Positions 6,153-12,688 of a DNA stretch of 14,750 bases are shown one piece after another. How positions within the stretch are numbered: position 1 is the stretch's first letter; every line of letters begins with the position of its first letter. This DNA is from Candidatus Eisenbergiella stercorigallinarum (lineage in GTDB: Bacteria > Bacillota > Clostridia > Lachnospirales > Lachnospiraceae), in assembly GCA_019120525.1 (NCBI GenBank), contig DWUW01000080.1, positions 1 to 14,750 on the forward strand. The letters are read 5' to 3'. The notes under the pieces were generated by a model that worked only from the letters and a program-made list of their open reading frames with translations, was not told the origin of the DNA and searched no databases. Made by a program: the position numbers and the translations under genes.

Positions 6153-7703
6153 TCATCCCTCCGTCCTGCCTTTTTCCCATTTTCTCAGCCTCACCGCCAT
6201 ATACTGCCGCCCGGGAAGCGTGATGCGGAAACGCCCGGAAAAAACGCCCTGTTTCTCAACGGTCATATTCCAGGTATCGATCACCTCCGCCTCAAAGGGG
6301 GTATCCTCATCCAGATAAAAATCCCGGAAGGACGGACGCATGAAGCTGTAATAAAACAGATAATAGCTGCATACCCGGTTCCCCGCTTCCCTCTGCGGCA
6401 CGCCGCAGACCTCATCCCATTCCCTCCTGCGCGGCGCGAGCCCGCAGCCCGGCGTCTCTTTCAGGATGGAAAGAAGGAAGCGGACCCGTTTCCAGCTTTC
6501 CCCACGCAGCTGTCCTCCGTGGGACCACCAGAGCACCTCATCCCCGGCAAGGAAGGTCTCTCCGTGCTGCGGATACCCTCCCCGGCAGGCCGCCTCCCAG
6601 AAGCGGCGCACCATCTCCTCGCCGGTGATATTCCCCCAGCCATACTGAATGTTGCCCTCATAGGCGATCTCGTCCAGTACCACAGGCTTGCGGTAGCGCT
6701 CCCGCCATTCGTCCGTACATTCCGCCGTCCGGTACAGATCCTGTCTCTGGATGCTGCAATGCGTGACCCAGGGCCTGCTGTGATCGTAAAACGGCCCGCA
6801 GTTATGGATGGAACGCAGATGATGATAGGGATCCTTTTCACAGAGAATTCCCGCGAATCGCTCCCAGTCCGCCGTTGTTTTCTCCCGCATCAGATCGTAT
6901 TCGTTGGCAAGCGCCCACCATACGTTATGGAAGGCGGAAAACCGGGCGGCCGCGTACTTCCAGTACAGCTCGTCCTGCTCCTTCGTCATGCGGGAAAATC
7001 CCCAGCGGTCATACGGATGCATCAGGATCAGGTCCGCTTCGATCCCAAGTTCTCCCAACGCCGCGATACATTTTTCAATATGCTGAAAATGCGCCGGCCG
7101 GAAACGGGTGAAATCCCAGCAGTTCCCCTCCGTTTTTCCCGTATACTCACCGAAATTCTCCTTTGTGAGCACACTGCTGTCCATGGGCGTCCCTTCATAT
7201 GGATAAGATCTGGGTTCCCTCAGATTATAATCATAATGCTTGGGAAAAATGCAGAAACGGATCTTGTTGAATCCCGCCTCCTTCAGGCTATCTAGCGTCT
7301 CCCGGATCCTCTCATCCCCCTGAAGTTCCCAGACATAGCAGGTGGTTCCCACAGGATAAAAGGGCGTTCCGTCCTCATATGCGAAGTGCCAGGTATCCGA
7401 CACCCGCACCGGGCCGTGGTTTCCGGCTTCAGCGGGCCGTACCGTAAAGCATCCTTCCGCCTTTTCCCGGAGGAAATCGGCCTCGATCTCAAACTGGTAC
7501 TCCCCTTCAAAGGAAGGCATGAACCGGACCACATAACGGCCTTCTCCGTCATAAAATCCTTCCGCTTCCCTGCTCTCCCCATTTCCCCAAAAATGTCCCC
7601 TGATCCAGTGCTCCGTAAACGGATTTCCCTCCTGCGGGCCGTTTACGGCCACTTCCTGCATACCCCACCGGGATACCTGCGGGGCGTATATGGCTCTTCC
7701 CAT
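6153..7703 (-). CDS. Clan GH-A-like glycoside hydrolase (DUF5060/DUF4038/DUF5605 type)
   Basis: 516 residues with no signal peptide, so probably cytoplasmic and acting on imported oligosaccharides. Residues 1-90 look like a DUF5060 beta-domain (HWIRGHFWGNGE, RYVVRFMPSFEGEYQFE). Residues 105-420 are a (beta/alpha)8 catalytic domain of the DUF4038/apiosidase-like kind, with the GH-A Asn-Glu pair in WWALANEYD (N267, E268, likely acid/base) and E345 in PVVLDEIAYEG (likely nucleophile). The remainder resembles DUF5605, with SYYLFYYSFMRPSF. Family knowledge links DUF4038 proteins to GH140 apiosidases, but this architecture has no substrate I can name. The start at 7703 has AAGGAAGG 9 nt upstream; an ATG at 7763 would add 20 basic residues and lacks such a site. 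It heads the transcription unit and runs straight into larB. Confidence 0.78.
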   Translation of the reverse strand: MGRAIYAPQVSRWGMQEVAVNGPQEGNPFTEHWIRGHFWGNGESREAEGFYDGEGRYVVRFMPSFEGEYQFEIEADFLREKAEGCFTVRPAEAGNHGPVRVSDTWHFAYEDGTPFYPVGTTCYVWELQGDERIRETLDSLKEAGFNKIRFCIFPKHYDYNLREPRSYPYEGTPMDSSVLTKENFGEYTGKTEGNCWDFTRFRPAHFQHIEKCIAALGELGIEADLILMHPYDRWGFSRMTKEQDELYWKYAAARFSAFHNVWWALANEYDLMREKTTADWERFAGILCEKDPYHHLRSIHNCGPFYDHSRPWVTHCSIQRQDLYRTAECTDEWRERYRKPVVLDEIAYEGNIQYGWGNITGEEMVRRFWEAACRGGYPQHGETFLAGDEVLWWSHGGQLRGESWKRVRFLLSILKETPGCGLAPRRREWDEVCGVPQREAGNRVCSYYLFYYSFMRPSFRDFYLDEDTPFEAEVIDTWNMTVEKQGVFSGRFRITLPGRQYMAVRLRKWEKGRTEG

Positions 7704-7772
7704 GATACCGAACCTTCCTTTCCTGCGGGATCTGTTCTTTCCGGGCCGCAGCCCAGCTCCCATAATGCTTTC

Positions 7773-7801
7773 ATTTTATCATGGGACATTCCCGCACGCA
7801 A
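7773..7801 (-). promoter_or_regulatory. Candidate promoter of the GH-larBCE unit
   Basis: On the minus strand, TTGCGT (7801-7796), a 17-bp spacer and TAAAAT (7778-7773). The -10 matches the consensus at 5 of 6 positions and the -35 at 3 of 6. It lies about 65 bp upstream of the chosen hydrolase start, and the -35 is buried in the hairpin at 7791-7812. Confidence 0.45.
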
Positions 7802-7812
7802 GGGCGTGCGGG
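7791..7812 (-). terminator. Perfect hairpin after cytX, possible terminator
   Basis: CCCGCACGC-AAGG-GCGTGCGGG is a 9-bp perfect stem with a 4-nt loop, 33 nt past the cytX stop. No U-tract follows on either strand, so termination is likely incomplete or factor-assisted, and some read-through from the thiamin cluster into the lar unit is possible. Confidence 0.4.
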
Positions 7813-7856
7813 GGCGGGGTTCCTTTCCCTTTGCGGGAGCGGGGTTACTTTCCCTT
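7807..7856. repeat. 25-bp tandem duplication across the cytX stop codon
   Basis: Copies at 7807-7831 and 7832-7856 match at 23 of 25 positions. The second copy holds the last cytX codons and its TAA stop; the first lies just downstream, where the stop is changed to a sense triplet. Confidence 0.75.
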
Positions 7857-9038
7857 CTTCCCGCGAAGCGCATGCGCGATCAGACAGATCAGGATCACCG
7901 CCGCCATATCCGGAAGCGTATTCCCCACCGGAATGTCCACGGTCATCAGGAAGCGGTAGATCCCAAAGCCGATCAGCCAGATCAGCAGGTTTTCCCAGCC
8001 AAAGTCCTTCCTTTCCGCTTCTTTCTTCAGGAGGAAGGCGTCCGCGATCTGGACCGCGATCATGGGCGCGAATACGGAGCCGATCAGGTAAAGGAAATCC
8101 GTGATATCATCCATGGGAAACAGGATGGCCGCCAGGGTGCCGATCACCGTGACCGCGATTCCCACCTGCTTTCCCTTCATCCTGGGAAAAATGGATTCCC
8201 AGGACACACCGGCGGAATAGGCGTCTAGAAAGGTGGTGGTCACCGTGGAAAAAATGATGATCAGCAGGGCGGCGATCCCCAGGCCGGCCTTCACCATGAT
8301 CGCGGCGATATCCGTCTCCCCGGTGAAAAGCGCGGCTCCCATTCCGATGATGTACATCCAGCAGCTCACCAGGCCGTAAACGATCACGCTGGCAGCCGTA
8401 GCCTTTACAGGCTTTTGGGCCTCGCGGGTATAGTCGCTGATCACGGGAAGCCAGGAAAGGGGCATTGCCACGGACAGCTCCACCGCCGCGCCGAAGGTCA
8501 TGGCCTCTCCTGCCGCGGTCTGCCCCATGCCGTTTCCGAAGATCACAACACACAGGACGATGGTAAGAAGGAAAAGGGCCGCCATTGCCACCGTATTGAG
8601 CTTTCCAAGGTTGGTAACGCCGATGGCGATCCACAGGATGATCAGCGCGCCGATCACCAGGCACCATACCCAGGCGCCCGCATTCACGGTTCCGTTTGCC
8701 GCAAGCGCGCCGTCATAGATCATGATGCCCGTCCAGCCCACCAGCTGGAGCACGTTCAGAAAGGAAAACAGAAGCCCTCCCTTCTTTCCAAAGCTCATTT
8801 TTACGGTTTCCATGGCGCTTTTTCCTGTCCGTGCGCCGATCAGCCCGGCGGCGAACATCATGCAGCAGCCGATCAGGTGGCCCAGAAGGATCGCCGCGAC
8901 GCCCTTTGCCATTCCCAGGGGAGCCAGATAGGTCCCTGTCAGGATCTCCGCGATGGAAACGCCCGCGCCGAACCAGATCAGGCCGTTTTCAAAGACGGAG
9001 GTTTTCTTCGTCAGTCCGTTTTTTCCTTCCGCGTTCAT
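7845..9038 (-). CDS. cytX: Hydroxymethylpyrimidine permease CytX (NCS1 family)
   Basis: 397-residue multi-spanning membrane protein of the nucleobase:cation symporter-1 family, predicted to import the thiamin pyrimidine HMP. The N-terminal block FENGLIWFGAGVSIAEILTG is typical of CytX, and hydrophobic segments follow almost to the C-terminus, about 10-12 by eye. The C-terminal tail is short and basic (ALRGKKGK). Its ATG overlaps the thiD stop as ATGA, with GGAGGG upstream, so transport and phosphorylation of HMP are translationally coupled. It is the last gene of the thiamin cluster. HMP as the substrate comes from family knowledge and from its place beside thiD and downstream of a TPP riboswitch; the sequence alone would also allow another NCS1 substrate. 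Confidence 0.9.
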   Translation of the reverse strand: MNAEGKNGLTKKTSVFENGLIWFGAGVSIAEILTGTYLAPLGMAKGVAAILLGHLIGCCMMFAAGLIGARTGKSAMETVKMSFGKKGGLLFSFLNVLQLVGWTGIMIYDGALAANGTVNAGAWVWCLVIGALIILWIAIGVTNLGKLNTVAMAALFLLTIVLCVVIFGNGMGQTAAGEAMTFGAAVELSVAMPLSWLPVISDYTREAQKPVKATAASVIVYGLVSCWMYIIGMGAALFTGETDIAAIMVKAGLGIAALLIIIFSTVTTTFLDAYSAGVSWESIFPRMKGKQVGIAVTVIGTLAAILFPMDDITDFLYLIGSVFAPMIAVQIADAFLLKKEAERKDFGWENLLIWLIGFGIYRFLMTVDIPVGNTLPDMAAVILICLIAHALRGKKGK

Positions 9039-9844
9039 CTTTCCGGTCCCTCCATATACCTGCTTCTGATGTCAAAGCCGTGCGCCATGGGCCCGCTTCC
9101 CTTTCCCAGATCCAGCATGGCCGCCAGCGCGCCGGAAAGATAGGCCTTCGCCCGCTCCACCGCTTCCTCCAGACAGAAGCCCTTCGCCAGATTGGAGGCG
9201 ATGGCGCTGGACAGGGTGCAGCCGGTTCCGTGGGTATTGGGATTGTCGATCCGCTTTCCGTAAAACCATTTCAGCTCTCCGTCCCGGTACAGAAGATCGT
9301 TGGCGTCATTGTGCTGATGGCCGCCCTTTACCAGGACGGCGCAGCGGCAGGCTTCCCCGATCCGGGCCGCCGCCCGCTCCATGTCCTCCGGGGTTCGCAC
9401 CTGCATGCCCGAAAGGACCTCCGTCTCCGGAATGTTCGGCGTCAGCACATCCGCCATGGGAAGCAGCCTCTTTTTCAGCGTCTCCACCGCGTCTTCGCTG
9501 ATCAGCCTGGCTCCGCTGGTCGCCACCATGACCGGGTCCACCACGATATTTTCCGCATGGTATTCCTCCAGCTTGTCCGCGATCGCTTCGATCAGGCCGG
9601 GCGAGGAAACCATTCCGATCTTCACGGCATCCGGACGGATATCCGTAAACACACAGTCCAGCTGCTGCTTCAAAAATTCAGGAGATACCTCCATAATTCC
9701 TGTTACGCCGGTCGTATTCTGCGCTGTCAGGGCCGTAACCGCACTCATGGCGAACACGCCGTTTGCGGTCATGGTCTTGATATCTGCCTGAATCCCGGCG
9801 CCTCCGCTGGAATCGCTTCCAGCGATCGTTAATGCTGTTTTCAT
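9035..9844 (-). CDS. thiD: HMP/HMP-phosphate kinase ThiD
   Basis: 269-residue ribokinase-fold kinase that phosphorylates HMP twice to HMP-PP, one half of thiamin. Visible features are ALTIAGSDSSGGAGIQADIK (4-23), which lines the substrate pocket, VDPVMVATSG (102-111), and the HGTGC anion-hole motif (205-209) with the usual Cys209. The start is placed at 9844 because AAAGGAG lies 9 nt upstream and the protein then begins at the conserved MKTALTIAGSD; the frame remains open for 15 more codons of Lys-rich, unlikely sequence. It is separated from thiE by 108 nt containing a weak terminator-like hairpin and a candidate promoter, and it overlaps cytX by 4 nt. Confidence 0.95.
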   Translation of the reverse strand: MKTALTIAGSDSSGGAGIQADIKTMTANGVFAMSAVTALTAQNTTGVTGIMEVSPEFLKQQLDCVFTDIRPDAVKIGMVSSPGLIEAIADKLEEYHAENIVVDPVMVATSGARLISEDAVETLKKRLLPMADVLTPNIPETEVLSGMQVRTPEDMERAAARIGEACRCAVLVKGGHQHNDANDLLYRDGELKWFYGKRIDNPNTHGTGCTLSSAIASNLAKGFCLEEAVERAKAYLSGALAAMLDLGKGSGPMAHGFDIRSRYMEGPER

Positions 9845-9872
9845 CTGCAATTTCTCCTTTGTCTTTTTTCCT

Positions 9873-9901
9873 TTTACAGAATCCCGCACTAATTTTGTTA
9901 A
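9873..9901 (-). promoter_or_regulatory. Candidate internal promoter for thiD-cytX
   Basis: On the minus strand, TTAACA (9901-9896, 5 of 6 matches to the -35 consensus), a 17-bp spacer and TGTAAA (9878-9873, 4 of 6). It sits in the AT-rich gap between thiE and thiD, about 30 bp before the thiD start. If real, this promoter would escape the TPP riboswitch. Confidence 0.4.
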
Positions 9902-9935
9902 GCGACAGAAGGTGGTGCCCCCGGTCTGCCGCTGG

Positions 9936-9966
9936 AAAAATCCCGCCGCCCTTCACCTTTGCGGCG
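9936..9966 (-). terminator. Weak terminator-like hairpin at the thiE 3' end
   Basis: CGCCGC and GCGGCG (9966-9961 and 9949-9944 on the minus strand) pair around an 11-nt loop that holds the thiE stop codon, followed by GGATTTTT. The 6-bp stem and the offset U-run suggest partial termination or 3' end protection at most. Confidence 0.35.
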
Positions 9967-10621
9967 CTCCGGCAATCTGTCCGGCAAGCGCGCGCAGCCT
10001 CGCGGCAGCCGCCTGTACATCCGGTTTCGCGAAAATGGCGCTGATCACAGCGATCCCGCTGATGCCGCTGCCCGCAAGCCGCAGCGCGTTCTCCTCCGTA
10101 ATGCCGCCGATGGCGACCGCAGGAATGGGAACCGCGGCGCAGATCCGGCGAAGCGTTTCGTGCTCGATCTGCCTTGCGTCCGCCTTGGAGCCGGTGGGAA
10201 ACACAGCCCCCACGCCGAGGTAATCCGCTCCGTCCTCCCAGGCCTTTTCCGCCTGCTCTACCGTCCTTGCGGAAACGCCGACGATCTTTCCCGGCCCCAG
10301 CCGCCTTCTGGCCTCTTTTGCCTCCATATCCTTCTGGCCCACGTGCACGCCGTCCGCATCGAGCCGAAGCGCCAGCTCCACATCATCGTTGATGATGAGC
10401 GGCACATGATAGCTCCGGCAGACCGTAAGGACCTGCTTTGCCTCCCGGTAAAGCTCCTCTCCTGTCAGCTTCTTTTCCCGAAGCTGAACACAGGTCGCGC
10501 CGCCCTTCAGGGCGTCCTCCACCCTTCCGGCAAGCGGCCGGTCTGTCTCCGCGCCCGAATCCGTGATGGCATACAGCAGCAGGGCTTCTCTTTTCAGGTG
10601 TCCTGTCCGTTCTCTTTCCAT
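9953..10621 (-). CDS. thiE: Thiamin phosphate synthase ThiE
   Basis: 222-residue (beta/alpha)8 enzyme that joins HMP-PP and thiazole phosphate to thiamin phosphate, the step at which the two salvage branches meet. Family motifs are CVQLREK (44-50), LIINDD (75-80), DADGVHVGQKD (88-98), YLGVGAVFPTGSK (134-146) and AIGGITEEN (170-178). The start at 10621 has GGGAGGTG about 9 nt upstream. It follows thiM by 46 nt, so the pair is probably one transcript under the TPP riboswitch. Length and motifs are ordinary, and I see no fusion or missing residue. Confidence 0.95.
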   Translation of the reverse strand: MERERTGHLKREALLLYAITDSGAETDRPLAGRVEDALKGGATCVQLREKKLTGEELYREAKQVLTVCRSYHVPLIINDDVELALRLDADGVHVGQKDMEAKEARRRLGPGKIVGVSARTVEQAEKAWEDGADYLGVGAVFPTGSKADARQIEHETLRRICAAVPIPAVAIGGITEENALRLAGSGISGIAVISAIFAKPDVQAAAARLRALAGQIAGAPQR

Positions 10622-10667
10622 GCCTTCTTCACCTCCCTTCCAAAGCCGTTATGGCAAGGCCTCTCCC

Positions 10668-11489
10668 TCACAGAGCCCGAAACCGCGCCCTCTCTTCCAG
10701 TTCTTTTCCGCTCATCAGGAAAACGGCGTCGATGATCCGGTTCCGATAGGCCGCGTTTCCCTCGCCTTCCCGCATCCGCTCCCAGGCCAGCTCCCCGGCG
10801 GCACCCATGGCGCAGACCGCGCTGACAGCAGCTTCCAGCAGCTTCTCCGGGTTTGCGGCAAGATAAGCCGCCATCAGCCCCGAAAGCTGACAGCCGGTTC
10901 CGGTCACCCGGCTCATCTCGGGCCTTCCGTTTTCGATCAGATAGCATCTCTTTGCATCCGCCACCAGATCCAGGCTTCCCGTCATGGCGACAATGCATCC
11001 GGTCCGGGCGGAAAACGCCCTCACAAAAGCCGCGTCCCGTTCCAGCCCGGTTCCCGTCACCGCATCCGCTCCGTCCGCATCCACGCCGCCCTCCGTATGC
11101 CGCCCCGCGGCCAGGGCCCGGATCTCCGAAGCGTTTCCCCGAACAGCGGCAAAGCGGATCTCCTTCAGCAGCCGCAGCGCCGCTTCTCTGCGGAAGTCGC
11201 TTACGCCAACGCCCACCGGATCCAGGACCACCGGATGGCTCAGCTCGTTTGCCTTCCTTCCTGCCAGAAGCATCGCCTCCAGTCCCGTCTGATGCAGCTG
11301 GCCCAGATTCAGGTCCAGCCCCGCGCAGATCGAGGTGACCTGCGCCGCGTCCTCCGCCGCGTCCGCCATGATCGGGCTCGCCCCGCAGGCCAACAGTACA
11401 TTCGCCACATCATTGATGGTCACATAATTGGTGATGCAGTGGACCAGCGGCGCCGTCCGCCTCACATTTTCCAGACATTCCTTCAGCAT
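10668..11489 (-). CDS. thiM: Hydroxyethylthiazole kinase ThiM
   Basis: 273 residues. It phosphorylates the salvaged thiazole alcohol with ATP, feeding ThiE. Family features are PLVHCITNYVTINDVANVLL (14-33), which contacts the thiazole, ASPIMADA (37-44), VVLDPVGVGVSD (87-98), RGNASEI (117-123), and VTGTGCQLSG with the catalytic Cys200. The start at 11489 is where family homology begins; AGGAC lies close upstream and AGGAG a little further. The frame stays open upstream to 11690, but those 67 codons are two copies of the leader duplication and do not look like ThiM. Expression should depend on the TPP riboswitch terminator about 235 nt upstream and possibly on translation of the leader ORF at 11497-11694. 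Confidence 0.95.
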   Translation of the reverse strand: MLKECLENVRRTAPLVHCITNYVTINDVANVLLACGASPIMADAAEDAAQVTSICAGLDLNLGQLHQTGLEAMLLAGRKANELSHPVVLDPVGVGVSDFRREAALRLLKEIRFAAVRGNASEIRALAAGRHTEGGVDADGADAVTGTGLERDAAFVRAFSARTGCIVAMTGSLDLVADAKRCYLIENGRPEMSRVTGTGCQLSGLMAAYLAANPEKLLEAAVSAVCAMGAAGELAWERMREGEGNAAYRNRIIDAVFLMSGKELEERARFRAL

Positions 11490-11496
11490 AAAGTCC

Positions 11497-11694
11497 TCAT
11501 TCTCTCCTTTTCTCCGGGGCCAGCTCGCAGCGCTGCTGCTCCCTGTCCGTTGCCCGTCGAATATCCGTATGTCTGTGCAGGCAGGCCTGCCCATCCATAC
11601 GGCTGCTCTCCGGGGCCAGCTCGCAGCTCCGCTGCTCCCTGTCCGTTGCCCGTCGAATATCCGTATGTCTGTGCAGGCAGGCCTGCCCATCCAT
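11497..11694 (-). CDS. Possible 65-codon leader ORF upstream of thiM
   Basis: The ORF begins ATGGATGGGC with GGAG at 11707-11704, a good 9-nt spacing, and stops with TGA 7 nt before the thiM ATG. It runs through both copies of the 96-nt duplication, so the peptide is a repeat of about 32 residues (MDGQACLHRHTDIRR and so on, twice), Arg- and Cys-containing and unlike any protein I know. Because the unit length is a multiple of three, all three minus-strand frames stay open across it, which weakens the case for coding. Translation of it could couple to thiM. Confidence 0.25.
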   Translation of the reverse strand: MDGQACLHRHTDIRRATDREQRSCELAPESSRMDGQACLHRHTDIRRATDREQQRCELAPEKRRE

Positions 11695-11710
11695 ACGGCT
11701 GCTCTCCGGG
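11511..11710 (-). repeat. 96-nt tandem duplication in the thiM leader
   Basis: Two adjacent copies (11511-11606 and 11607-11702) agree at 94 of 96 positions, and an 8-bp start of a third follows at 11703-11710. Each copy holds two hairpins. One has CCGTATG/CATACGG outer arms (11565-11602 and 11661-11698) enclosing the palindrome GGCAGGCCTGCC. The other has a GCAGC/GCTGC stem with a triloop (11527-11539 and 11623-11635). Both substitutions between copies are in that triloop (AGC versus GGA on the transcript). The array fills the space between the riboswitch terminator and the thiM ribosome binding site. Confidence 0.9.
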
Positions 11711-11720
11711 CTTATCGCGC

Positions 11721-11753
11721 AAAAAAACGGGCTTCCCGATCTGGGAATGCCCG
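11721..11753 (-). terminator. Riboswitch-controlled intrinsic terminator
   Basis: On the minus strand, CGGGC-A-TTCCC (11753-11743) pairs with GGGAA-GCCCG with one bulged A, followed by seven T's (11727-11721). It comes just after the TPP aptamer. The GGGAA at the aptamer's 3' edge could pair with TTCCC of the terminator, a plausible antiterminator when TPP is absent. Confidence 0.88.
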
Positions 11754-11764
11754 CGCATACAAAC

Positions 11765-11862
11765 TCTCTGTTTCCCTACGTTGGCATTACCCAAATCAGG
11801 TTAAGGGTCAAAGCGATTCAGCTTACTCTCAGCCCGCTTGATACGCAGGCTCCCCGTTTTAT
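11765..11862 (-). promoter_or_regulatory. TPP riboswitch aptamer (THI element)
   Basis: The minus strand carries the TPP aptamer core in order: ACGGGGAGCC, a GCCTGC/GCGGGC helix, CTGAGAG, GACCCTTAACCTGA, then TTTGGGTAATGCCAA and CGTAGGGA. It is followed 12 nt later by an intrinsic terminator, so high TPP should stop transcription before thiM-thiE(-thiD-cytX). It sits downstream of thiW, not upstream, so thiW itself is not controlled by this copy unless transcription starts elsewhere. Confidence 0.95.
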
Positions 11863-11926
11863 GTTCTTATCCCGTTTTCCGTTCGCCGGCAGTTCAGACA
11901 GCCTGTCCGGCACGCCGCCGTCCGCC

Positions 11927-12451
11927 TCACACGCGCTTCGCCTGGGGCTCCAGATTGCCCAGATAGATGTCAAACACCTTCATCCGCTTCATGGCCGTCA
12001 CCAGCACCACAGCCAGAATGGTCCCGCCGCAGCTGGAGACAAAAAACGGAAGGATGAAGCCATACACCGCGCTCTCGCTTCCCATCAGCCAGGTGGCAAC
12101 CGGCCAGCTTAAAAGCCCTCCGATCACAGACGTGCCGAACAGCTCTCCCACATACGCGAACGGCAGATGCTTTCCGTACTTATAGAGCATCCCGCACAGA
12201 AAAGCGCCGCACATGGAACCCGGAAAAGCTAACAGCGTCCCCGTTCCCAGCAGATTGCGCAGAAGGCTTGTGACAAACGCCATTCCCACCCCATAGGCCG
12301 GACCAAGGAATACGCCGCCCAGAATGTTGATGAAATGCTGGACAGGCGCGCACTTTGATGCGCCTACCGGAATCGAAAGGGGCGAACAGACGATCCCCAC
12401 CGCCACCAGGATGCCCGCGAGGGCAAGCTTCCTTACGTTGACATGTTTCAT
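11927..12451 (-). CDS. thiW: ECF transporter S component ThiW (thiazole uptake)
   Basis: 174-residue integral membrane protein with about five or six hydrophobic segments. ThiW proteins are substrate-binding (S) units of energy-coupling-factor transporters, assigned to the thiamin thiazole. Characteristic blocks are IPVGASKCAPVQHFINILGG (27-46) and LLRNLLGTGTLLAFPGSMCG (63-82). The shared ECF A, A' and T subunits are not in the window. The start at 12451 is supported by GGAGG about 7 nt upstream; the frame is open upstream to 12676, but that part contains the promoter. It precedes the TPP riboswitch and thiM, so ThiW would supply the ThiM substrate. There is no strong terminator after it, and read-through into the riboswitch is likely. 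Confidence 0.92.
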   Translation of the reverse strand: MKHVNVRKLALAGILVAVGIVCSPLSIPVGASKCAPVQHFINILGGVFLGPAYGVGMAFVTSLLRNLLGTGTLLAFPGSMCGAFLCGMLYKYGKHLPFAYVGELFGTSVIGGLLSWPVATWLMGSESAVYGFILPFFVSSCGGTILAVVLVTAMKRMKVFDIYLGNLEPQAKRV

Positions 12452-12591
12452 TTTCTTCCTCCGTTCTTCCCACACGGCAGCAGCCGCATGGTGGTCGATG
12501 CTCTCTGGCATCCTCTCACTCCGGAACACGGATTCCCTCGCATGTTGTTTTTTGTACGCGCCCTCGCAGGAGGCATTGCAGGACGTACCGT

Positions 12592-12634
12592 AAAAATCCG
12601 AACGGCGCTCCCCGCCCGGCAAAACCGTATTCGG
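12592..12634 (-). terminator. Attenuator-like hairpin in the thiW leader
   Basis: On the minus strand, CCGAA-UA-CGG pairs with CCG-UUCGG (12634-12598) and is followed by ATTTTTACGG. It lies about 150 nt before the thiW start and shortly after the predicted promoter. A second possible hairpin, GTACG/CGTAC (12588-12554), follows. No TPP aptamer consensus is visible in this leader. Confidence 0.35.
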
Positions 12635-12647
12635 TGTTCCGCGAATC

Positions 12648-12676
12648 ATGGTATCACTTTTCAGGGACAAAATCAA
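12648..12676 (-). promoter_or_regulatory. Candidate thiW promoter
   Basis: On the minus strand, TTGATT (12676-12671), a 17-bp spacer and TACCAT (12653-12648), each 4 of 6 to consensus, in a locally AT-rich stretch. It predicts a 5' leader of nearly 190 nt before thiW. Confidence 0.45.
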
Positions 12677-12688
12677 TTGAGAAAATCA

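Noticed and set aside
5877..7295. 472-codon plus-strand ORF opposite larB and the glycoside hydrolase
   Set aside because: It is a shadow ORF from high GC and codon bias on the other strand: Pro/Arg/His-rich, no domain, and it spans two real genes.
11490..11690. 67-residue N-terminal extension of ThiM (start at 11690)
   Set aside because: ThiM homology starts at the Met encoded at 11489; the extension is just the 96-nt leader duplication read through and resembles no ThiM domain.
10563..11804. 413-codon plus-strand ORF across thiE, thiM and the leader repeats
   Set aside because: It runs antisense to thiE, thiM, the repeats and the riboswitch terminator; composition is typical of a GC-rich shadow ORF.
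12452..12676. Second TPP riboswitch before thiW
   Set aside because: I looked for CTGAGA, ACCTGA and GTAGGGA elements on the minus strand and found none in order.
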